A stretch of 64,000 nt of DNA from Azospirillum sp. 412522 (GTDB taxonomy: Bacteria > Pseudomonadota > Alphaproteobacteria > Azospirillales > Azospirillaceae). Under the pieces are notes generated by a model. It was given only the letters and a program-made list of their open reading frames with translations. It made no database searches and was not told the DNA's origin. Where the stretch lies: the NCBI RefSeq assembly GCF_019805165.1, contig NZ_RWIJ01000024.1, positions 1 to 64,000 on the forward strand. The letters are read 5' to 3'. The translations under genes were made by a program, and so were the position numbers. Below, in pieces: positions 58,480-64,000 of the stretch. The stretch's first letter is position 1; every line of letters begins with the position of its first letter.

Positions 58480-59862
58480 ATGCAGCTGACTCTCCTCGCC
58501 CTGATCCTCGCCCTGCTCACCGTGATCGGCTTCCTGGTCGGCCGGTCGCGCGCGGCGTCGTCGGTCGGCGGGCGGGTGGCGGAGCTGCATTCGGTCCCCG
58601 CCTATCACGGCGTCTACGTCGCGCTGTGGGCCGGGCTGCCGGCGCTGCTGCTGTTCGTCGCCTGGACGGCGTCGGAAGGCTGGCTGGCGATGCAGATGGT
58701 GCTGTCGGCCTTGCCGGAACGGCTCTTCACCGGCGATGGCCAGTCGGCCGCCCTGCTGAAGGCCGACATCCTCAACCTCGCCCGCGGCATTTCCACCGGG
58801 CGCGAGGCCGATCCGCTGGTGATGGAGGCGGCGCGCCGCTACGCCGCCCTGCGCGACCTCGCCGGCTGGAGCCTGCTGGCGGTCTGCGCCAGCCTTGCCG
58901 TCGCCGGCCTCTCCTGGGGCCGCCACCGCATCGGCCCGGACCTGCGCGCCCGTCCGGCGGTGGAGCGGGTGGTGCGGGTGGCGCTGGTCGTCTGTTCGCT
59001 GCTCGCCATCCTGACCACGCTCGGCATCGTCCTGTCGCTGCTGTTCGAGGCGCTGCGCTTCTTCACCGTGGTCTCGCCGCTCGACTTCCTGTTCGGCACC
59101 CACTGGAGCCCGCAGATGGCGATGCGGGCCGATCAGGTCGGGTCCAGCGGGTCCTTCGGCGCGATCCCGCTGTTCGCCGGCACGCTGCTGATCACCGTCA
59201 TCGCCATGGCGGTGGCGGTGCCGGTCGGGCTGATGGCGGCGATCTACATGTCCGAATATGCCGGGCGCGGCGTCCGCACCTGGCTGAAGCCGGCGCTGGA
59301 GATCCTGGCCGGCATTCCGACCGTGGTCTACGGCTTCTTCGCCGCGCTGACCATGGCGCCCGTCGTCCGCTCGGTCGGCGAGGCGCTGGGGCTGGACGTC
59401 AGTTCGGAATCGGCGCTGGCCGCCGGCATCGTCATGGGGGTGATGATCATCCCCTTCGTCAGCTCGCTGTCGGACGACGTCATCAACGCGGTGCCGCAGA
59501 GCTTGCGCGACGGCTCCTACGGCCTTGGCGCCACCAAGTCGGAGACGATCCGGCAGGTGGTGCTGCCGGCGGCGCTGCCCGGCATCGTCGCCGCGGTGAT
59601 GCTGGCGGTCAGCCGCGCCATCGGCGAGACGATGATCGTCACCATGGCGTCGGGCCTGACCGCCAACCTGACCGCCAACCCGATGCAGGCGGTGACCACC
59701 GTCACCACCCAGATCGCCACGCTGCTGGTCGGCGACCAGGAGTTCGACAGCCCGAAGACGCTGTCGGCCTTCGGCCTCGGCCTCGTGCTGTTCCTCGTCA
59801 CGCTCTGCCTCAACATGGTCGCCCTGCGGGTGGTCCGGACCTATCGGGAAAAATATGACTGA
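58480..59862 (+). CDS. pstC: phosphate ABC transporter permease PstC
   Basis: Membrane permease subunit. At 460 aa it is longer than E. coli PstC (about 319) because of an N-terminal extension with two or three extra helices (residues 1-150), common in alphaproteobacteria. The core BPD transport domain has FGAIPLFAGTLLITVIAMAVAVP and the EAA-like loop YGLGATKSETIRQVVLPAALPGIVAAV. It overlaps pstA by eight bases. Confidence 0.95.
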   Translation: MQLTLLALILALLTVIGFLVGRSRAASSVGGRVAELHSVPAYHGVYVALWAGLPALLLFVAWTASEGWLAMQMVLSALPERLFTGDGQSAALLKADILNLARGISTGREADPLVMEAARRYAALRDLAGWSLLAVCASLAVAGLSWGRHRIGPDLRARPAVERVVRVALVVCSLLAILTTLGIVLSLLFEALRFFTVVSPLDFLFGTHWSPQMAMRADQVGSSGSFGAIPLFAGTLLITVIAMAVAVPVGLMAAIYMSEYAGRGVRTWLKPALEILAGIPTVVYGFFAALTMAPVVRSVGEALGLDVSSESALAAGIVMGVMIIPFVSSLSDDVINAVPQSLRDGSYGLGATKSETIRQVVLPAALPGIVAAVMLAVSRAIGETMIVTMASGLTANLTANPMQAVTTVTTQIATLLVGDQEFDSPKTLSAFGLGLVLFLVTLCLNMVALRVVRTYREKYD

Positions 59863-61180
59863 CCTCGTCGAGCGGGACGTGGCGGCCGTGACGCCTTCCC
59901 CCGCTTCCTCCCCTGGACCCTCCAGCGCGCCGAAGTCGCGCCTGCGCAGCGAGGCCTTCGCCCGCCGCCTGCGCGCCCGCCATGCGGCGGAGCGCCGCTT
60001 CCGGCTGGCCGGTGCGGCGGCGGTGGCGCTGGCGGCGCTGATGCTGGTGCTGCTGCTGGGCTCCATCGTCGCCAAGGGCGCCAGTGCCTTCCTGGAGACG
60101 CGGATCCGGCTGGAGGTGACGCTGGACCCGGCGGAGGTCGCCGAGCGCAACTACGCCGTCCCGCTGCGCCGCGCGCTCTACGCCCAGTTTCCGCAGGTGA
60201 CCGACCGAGCCGGCCGCCGCGTGCTGAACGACCTGCTGTCGTCGGGCGCACCGTATGAGCTGGAGGCGATGGTGGCGAAGAACCCGGCGTTGGCCGGGAC
60301 GACGCAGACCGTCTGGGTCCGTGCCGACGACCAGATCGACCAGCTGGTGAAGGGGGCCTACCGCCGTGACCTGCCGGAGAGCGGGCGCGGGATCAGCGAC
60401 GCCAAGGTCGCCGCAGCCGATGCGCTGCTGGCGTCCGGCGCGCTGGCGCAGGGCTTCAACACCACGCTGTTCACTGCCGGTGACAGCCGCGAGCCGGAAC
60501 AGGCCGGCATCGGCGGCGCCATCGCCGGTTCGCTGCTGACCCTGCTGGTGACCATGGCGCTGTCGGTGCCGACCGGCATCGCCGCCGCGGTCTATCTGGA
60601 GGAGTTCGCGCCGAAGAACCGCTGGACCGACCTGATCGAGGTGAACATCAACAACCTCGCCGCGGTGCCGTCGATCATCTTCGGCCTGCTGGGCTTGGCC
60701 GTGTTCCTCGGGTTCTTCGGCATGCCGCGCTCGGCCCCGCTGGTCGGCGGGCTGGTGATGGCGCTGATGACGCTGCCGGTCATCATCATCGCGTCCCGCG
60801 TCGCGCTGAAGGCGGTGCCGCCGTCGATCCGCGAGGCGGCGCTGGGCATCGGCGCCTCGCCCCTGCAGACGGTGCTGCACCATGTGCTGCCGCTGGCGCT
60901 GCCCGGCATCCTGACCGGCACCATCATCGGCATGGCCCGCGCGCTGGGCGAGACGGCGCCGCTGCTGATGATCGGCATGGTCGCCTTCGTCGTCGACATC
61001 CCGCACGGGCTGACCGACAGCGCCACGGTTCTGCCGGTGCAGATCTACATGTGGGCCGACAGCCCGGAGCGGGCCTTCACCGAGCGCACCTCGGCGGCGA
61101 TCCTGGTCCTGCTCGGCATCCTGATCCTGCTGAACGGCGCGGCCGTGATCCTGCGCAAGATTTTCGAGAGACGGTGGTGA
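59855..61180 (+). CDS. pstA: phosphate ABC transporter permease PstA
   Basis: Second permease subunit, 441 aa. The N-terminal region (about 1-210, DUF3333-type) has one helix (LAGAAAVALAALMLVLLLGSI) and a periplasmic domain. The C-terminal BPD domain has GIGGAIAGSLLTLLVTMALSVPTGIAAAVYLEEFAP and EAALGIGASPLQTVLHHVLPLALPGILTG. The start lies inside the pstC end, and the stop abuts pstB. Confidence 0.95.
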   Translation: MTDLVERDVAAVTPSPASSPGPSSAPKSRLRSEAFARRLRARHAAERRFRLAGAAAVALAALMLVLLLGSIVAKGASAFLETRIRLEVTLDPAEVAERNYAVPLRRALYAQFPQVTDRAGRRVLNDLLSSGAPYELEAMVAKNPALAGTTQTVWVRADDQIDQLVKGAYRRDLPESGRGISDAKVAAADALLASGALAQGFNTTLFTAGDSREPEQAGIGGAIAGSLLTLLVTMALSVPTGIAAAVYLEEFAPKNRWTDLIEVNINNLAAVPSIIFGLLGLAVFLGFFGMPRSAPLVGGLVMALMTLPVIIIASRVALKAVPPSIREAALGIGASPLQTVLHHVLPLALPGILTGTIIGMARALGETAPLLMIGMVAFVVDIPHGLTDSATVLPVQIYMWADSPERAFTERTSAAILVLLGILILLNGAAVILRKIFERRW

Positions 61181-61185
61181 GCGTC

Positions 61186-62016
61186 ATGAGCATTCAGAAC
61201 CAGCTGAAGCTGCGTCCCCATGCCGACGACCGTCCCGGTCAACGCTCTGGCGCCGACTTGCCCAACAAGATGACCGCCCGCGGGGTGAAGGTCTTCTACG
61301 GCGCCAAGCAGGCGTTGAAGGGCATCGACCTCGACATCCGGGAAAACCGGGTGCTGGCGCTGATCGGCCCGTCCGGCTGCGGCAAATCGACCTTCCTGCG
61401 CTGCCTGAACCGGATGAACGACACCATCGAGGGCTGCCGGGTCGAAGGGCGGATCGCGCTCGACGGCGAGGACGTCTATGGCAAGGCGGTCGATGCGGTG
61501 CAGCTGCGCGCCCGCGTCGGCATGGTGTTCCAGAAGCCGAACCCCTTCCCCAAGTCGATCTACGACAATGTCGGCTACGGCCCGCGCATCCATGGTCTCG
61601 CTTCCGGCCGCGACGAGATGGACGAGGTGGTGCAGACCTCGCTGAAGCGCGCCGGCCTGTGGACGGAGGTCAAGGACCGGCTGCGCGAACCCGGCACCAG
61701 CCTGTCCGGCGGCCAGCAGCAGCGGCTGTGCATCGCCCGCGCCATCGCCGTCAGCCCCGAGGTGATCCTGATGGACGAGCCCTGCTCGGCGCTCGACCCC
61801 ATCGCGACCGCCCACATCGAGGAGCTGATCGACGAGCTGCGGGCCAACTACACCATCGTCATCGTCACCCACAACATGCAGCAGGCCGCCCGCGTGTCGC
61901 AGCGCACCGCCTTCTTCCATCTGGGCGAGATGGTGGAGTGCGACGACACCGAGGACATCTTCACCAACCCGCGCGACGAGCGCACCCAGGGCTACATCAC
62001 CGGCCGCTACGGCTGA
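61186..62016 (+). CDS. pstB: phosphate ABC transporter ATP-binding protein PstB
   Basis: ATPase of the Pst importer. The protein is 276 aa from ATG 61186; GTG 61177, overlapping the pstA stop, is in frame. Walker A GPSGCGKSTFLRCLNRMND, Q-loop MVFQKPNPFPKSIYDN, signature LSGGQQQRLCIARA, Walker B VILMDEPCSALDP, H-loop VTHNMQQA. In most genomes phoU follows; here only ~100 bases separate it from phoB. Confidence 0.97.
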   Translation: MSIQNQLKLRPHADDRPGQRSGADLPNKMTARGVKVFYGAKQALKGIDLDIRENRVLALIGPSGCGKSTFLRCLNRMNDTIEGCRVEGRIALDGEDVYGKAVDAVQLRARVGMVFQKPNPFPKSIYDNVGYGPRIHGLASGRDEMDEVVQTSLKRAGLWTEVKDRLREPGTSLSGGQQQRLCIARAIAVSPEVILMDEPCSALDPIATAHIEELIDELRANYTIVIVTHNMQQAARVSQRTAFFHLGEMVECDDTEDIFTNPRDERTQGYITGRYG

Positions 62017-62118
62017 GGCCCGCCCGCCCTTGCCCCACTTCCGCCCCCTTCCCTCCTTTGTTGAAAAGGCTGTGCCATGCCGGTTAACGTCGAGACGCGC
62101 GCTGTCAACGGAGCCACC

Positions 62119-62823
62119 ATGAATGCGGCCCTGAAGCCGCTCGTCCTGATCGTCGAGGACGAGGCCGACATCCTGACGCTGCTGAAGTACAACCTGGAAA
62201 AGGAAGGCTTCCGCGTCGCCACCGCCAGCGACGGCGAGGAGGCCCTGCTGGCCGCCGGCGAACAGACGCCGCACATCGTGCTGCTCGACTGGATGCTGCC
62301 GCTGATGAGCGGGCTGGAGGTCTGCCGCCAGCTGCGCCGCAACGCCAAGACCCGCGACATCCCGATCATCATGCTGACCGCCCGCGGCGAGGAGGGCGAC
62401 CGGGTGCGCGGCCTGAATTCCGGTGCCGACGACTACATCACCAAGCCCTTCTCGCCGACCGAGCTGGTCGCCCGCATGCGCGCCGTGCTGCGCCGCGCCT
62501 CTCCCGGCATGACCGACGAGGTGCTGACCTTCGCCGACGTGACGATGGATCTGGCCGCCCACCGCGTCCGCCGCAACGGCCGGGACGTACATCTCGGCCC
62601 GACCGAATTCCGCCTGCTGCGCCACTTCATGCAGCATGCCGGCCGGGTGTTCTCGCGCGAGCAGCTGCTCGATCTGGTGTGGGGCCACGACGTGTACGTC
62701 GAGCCGCGTACGGTCGACGTACACATCCGCCGCCTGCGCAAGGCGATGAACGAAGAGGACGAACTGGACCTGATCCGCACCGTCCGGTCGGCCGGCTACG
62801 CGCTCGATACCAAGTCGGTGTGA
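62119..62823 (+). CDS. phoB: phosphate regulon response regulator PhoB
   Basis: OmpR-class activator that binds the Pho box. The protein is 234 aa from ATG 62119 (MNAALKPLVLIVEDE), with GGAG upstream; ATG 62077 is an in-frame alternative adding 14 residues. The receiver has the acidic pair VEDE, phospho-acceptor Asp57 (IVLLDWMLP) and the switch Lys in YITKPFSP. The winged-helix domain contains GPTEFRLLRHFM and VEPRTVDVHIRRLRKAM. It completes phoR-pstSCAB-phoB. Confidence 0.96.
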   Translation: MNAALKPLVLIVEDEADILTLLKYNLEKEGFRVATASDGEEALLAAGEQTPHIVLLDWMLPLMSGLEVCRQLRRNAKTRDIPIIMLTARGEEGDRVRGLNSGADDYITKPFSPTELVARMRAVLRRASPGMTDEVLTFADVTMDLAAHRVRRNGRDVHLGPTEFRLLRHFMQHAGRVFSREQLLDLVWGHDVYVEPRTVDVHIRRLRKAMNEEDELDLIRTVRSAGYALDTKSV

Positions 62824-62884
62824 GTCCAAGCCAGGGTGGGGGGTAGGATGGGGCCAAGATCGCCGCAGCCTTGGTGAGATCCCC

Positions 62885-63613
62885 ATGATCCTGCTCTTCA
62901 CCGATTTCGGGCTTTCCGGCCCTTATACCGGCCAGATGAAGGCGGTGCTGGCGCAGCAGGCGCCCGCCGTCCCGGTCATCGACCTGTTCGCCGACGCTCC
63001 CGCCTTCGACCCGCAGCTCTCCGCCTACCTGCTGGCCGCCTACGCCCCGGCCTTCCCGGCCGGCAGCGTCTTCCTCTGCGTCGTCGATCCCGGCGTCGGC
63101 ACCGACCGGCGGCCGGTGATGGTGGAGGCCGACGGGCGTTGGTTCGTCGGTCCCGACAACGGCCTCTTCGCTTTGACCGCCTGCCGCGCAACGTCGCTAA
63201 ACGCCTGGAAAATAGACTGGATCCCGGAGCGGCTGTCCGCCAGCTTCCATGGCCGCGACCTGTTCGCGCCCGTCGCCGCCAACCTCGCCACAGGCCGCCC
63301 GGTCGAGCGCAGCCCGCTCGATCCCGCCGCCATCGACCGCCCGGACTGGCCGGACGAGTTGCCGCGCATCGTCTATGTCGATGTCTACGGCAACGCCATG
63401 ACCGGCATCCGGGCATCCGCCCTGCCCGCCGATGCGGTGCTGACCGCAGGCGGAACCCGTATCACCCGCGCCCGCAACTTCGGCGCTGTCGGACCGGGGC
63501 AGCCGCTGTGGTATGAGAACTCCAACGGGTTGGCCGAGATCGCCGTCAACCGCGGGCGGGCCGACCGGATGCTGGGGTTGGCGGTGGGCGATCCGGTGAC
63601 TGTGGAGCCCTGA
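62885..63613 (+). CDS. SAM hydroxide adenosyltransferase family protein (DUF62)
   Basis: Member of the SAM hydrolase/chlorinase-fluorinase superfamily, which here would hydrolyse S-adenosylmethionine to adenosine and methionine. The protein is 242 aa. The N-terminal domain has ILLFTDFGLSGPYTGQMKAVL, VFLCVVDPGVGTDRRPVMVEADGRWFVGPDNGLF and SFHGRDLFAPVAANLA. The C-terminal barrel has VYVDVYGNAMTGI and WYENSNGLAEIAVNRGRA. The DPGVGT and RDLF motifs match the hydrolase branch. Physiological role is uncertain. Confidence 0.9.
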   Translation: MILLFTDFGLSGPYTGQMKAVLAQQAPAVPVIDLFADAPAFDPQLSAYLLAAYAPAFPAGSVFLCVVDPGVGTDRRPVMVEADGRWFVGPDNGLFALTACRATSLNAWKIDWIPERLSASFHGRDLFAPVAANLATGRPVERSPLDPAAIDRPDWPDELPRIVYVDVYGNAMTGIRASALPADAVLTAGGTRITRARNFGAVGPGQPLWYENSNGLAEIAVNRGRADRMLGLAVGDPVTVEP

Positions 63614-63654
63614 GCTAAAAGAAAACCGCCCGGAAGCGGGGGGCTTCCGGGCGG
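63611..63654 (-). terminator. intrinsic terminator of the Bax inhibitor-1 gene
   Basis: CCGCCCGGAAGC (63626-63637) pairs with GCTTCCGGGCGG (63643-63654), a perfect 12-bp stem. Read on the minus strand it is followed by TTTTCTTTT, ideal for termination. On the plus strand there is no U-tract, but the stem may still help end the convergent gene. Confidence 0.8.
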
Positions 63655-63697
63655 CTGCTGCGTCGATCAGGTGCTTGTCCGATCAGGCGTCTCGGGA

Positions 63698-64000
63698 TCA
63701 GTCGTTGTTGCGCTGGCCCAGGAACTGCAGCAGGAACTGGAACAGGTTGATGAAGTCCAGGTACAGCGTCAGGGCGCCCATCAGGGCCAGCTTGCCGGTG
63801 CTCTCGTGATCGTAGCCCTCGGCGTAGCTTTCCTTGATCGCCTGGGTGTCATAGGCGGTCAGGCCGGTGAAGATCAGCACGCCGATGGCGGAGATCGCGA
63901 AGTGCAGGGCCGGCGACTGGAAGAAGATGTTCGCCAGGCCGGCGATCACCAGGCCGATGACGCCCATCATCAGGAACGAGCCCATCTTCGACAGGTCGGC
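63698..64000 (-). CDS. Bax inhibitor-1/YccA family membrane protein (5' end outside window)
   Basis: C-terminal 100 residues of a BI-1 family protein; the frame is open to the last base, so the start lies beyond it. Helices include SFLMMGVIGLVIAGLANIFF and ALHFAISAIGVLIFTGLTAYDTQAIKE. The latter carries the conserved Asp of the family's di-aspartyl pH sensor region. The ending LTLYLDFINLFQFLLQFLGQRNND is the family's typical C-terminus. Members form Ca2+ leak channels or bind FtsH; the role here is unknown. Confidence 0.93.
   Translation of the reverse strand, partial: ADLSKMGSFLMMGVIGLVIAGLANIFFQSPALHFAISAIGVLIFTGLTAYDTQAIKESYAEGYDHESTGKLALMGALTLYLDFINLFQFLLQFLGQRNND

Overview
The window is gene-dense, high-GC chromosomal DNA from an alphaproteobacterium. 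Protein sequences and gene order fit the Rhodospirillales, most likely Azospirillum or a close relative; this is an inference from recognised families, not a database result. All of the recognised genes are core or housekeeping. I see no rRNA, tRNA, insertion sequence, prophage, integron or CRISPR array.

The centrepiece is the probable chromosomal replication origin (about 32618-33085) between hemE and ppsR. This is the position of oriC in Caulobacter and Rickettsia. The stretch has one perfect and several near-perfect DnaA boxes, a short AT-rich tract and a marked cluster of GANTC (CcrM-type methylation) sites. Around it lie rsmG-parA-parB and five parS-like palindromes (24498, 35117, 42615, 44631, 52468). 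Three of these sit inside genes in the same frame, where they encode Val-Ser-Arg-Glu-Thr/Asn.

Layout, left to right. 1-6467: infB (partial)-rbfA-truB-rpsO-pnp, translation and RNA metabolism. 6591-8290: a WYL regulator, a VOC protein and an EVE protein, with a palindromic operator candidate. 8523-14427: cytochrome c maturation genes ccmCDEFGHI (ccmA and ccmB are not here). 14460-16435: an SDH-L type shikimate dehydrogenase-like protein, a Smr-domain protein and a small XRE regulator. 16480-20740 (minus): histidine genes hisB-hisH-GNAT-hisA-hisF-hisE, then a HIT protein. 20876-22450: a lipoprotein with a degenerate, probably inactive trypsin-like domain. 22553-28004: hslVU, then mltA and a Tim44-like gene (minus), then fxsA and secB (plus). 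28188-32617 (minus): rho, hemJ, hemH, hemE.

Right of the origin: ppsR-maf-aroE-coaE-dnaQ (33086-36748). On the minus strand follow a quinone oxidoreductase, an O6-methylguanine methyltransferase and a YyaL-type thioredoxin-domain protein (36828-40429). Next come a small DUF6489-like protein and a 2Fe-2S ferredoxin, then mnmE, mnmG, rsmG, parA and parB (to 46972). Minus-strand folA, hemW, rdgB, rph and an MFS transporter run to 51573. maeB (malic enzyme) is followed by a GNAT/XRE-cupin pair. The phosphate block phoR-pstS-pstC-pstA-pstB-phoB (55632-62823) has a Pho box before pstS but no phoU. A SAM hydrolase-like gene and the C-terminal part of a Bax inhibitor-1 family protein close the window.

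Two families of palindromic REP-like repeats occupy intergenic gaps: a GTCATCCCCGC type and a CCCTCTCCCC type. One copy of the second type supplies the last ~45 codons of phoR. Genes next to the origin on both sides are transcribed away from it, co-directional with replication. The infB-pnp and ccm operons on the left point toward it.
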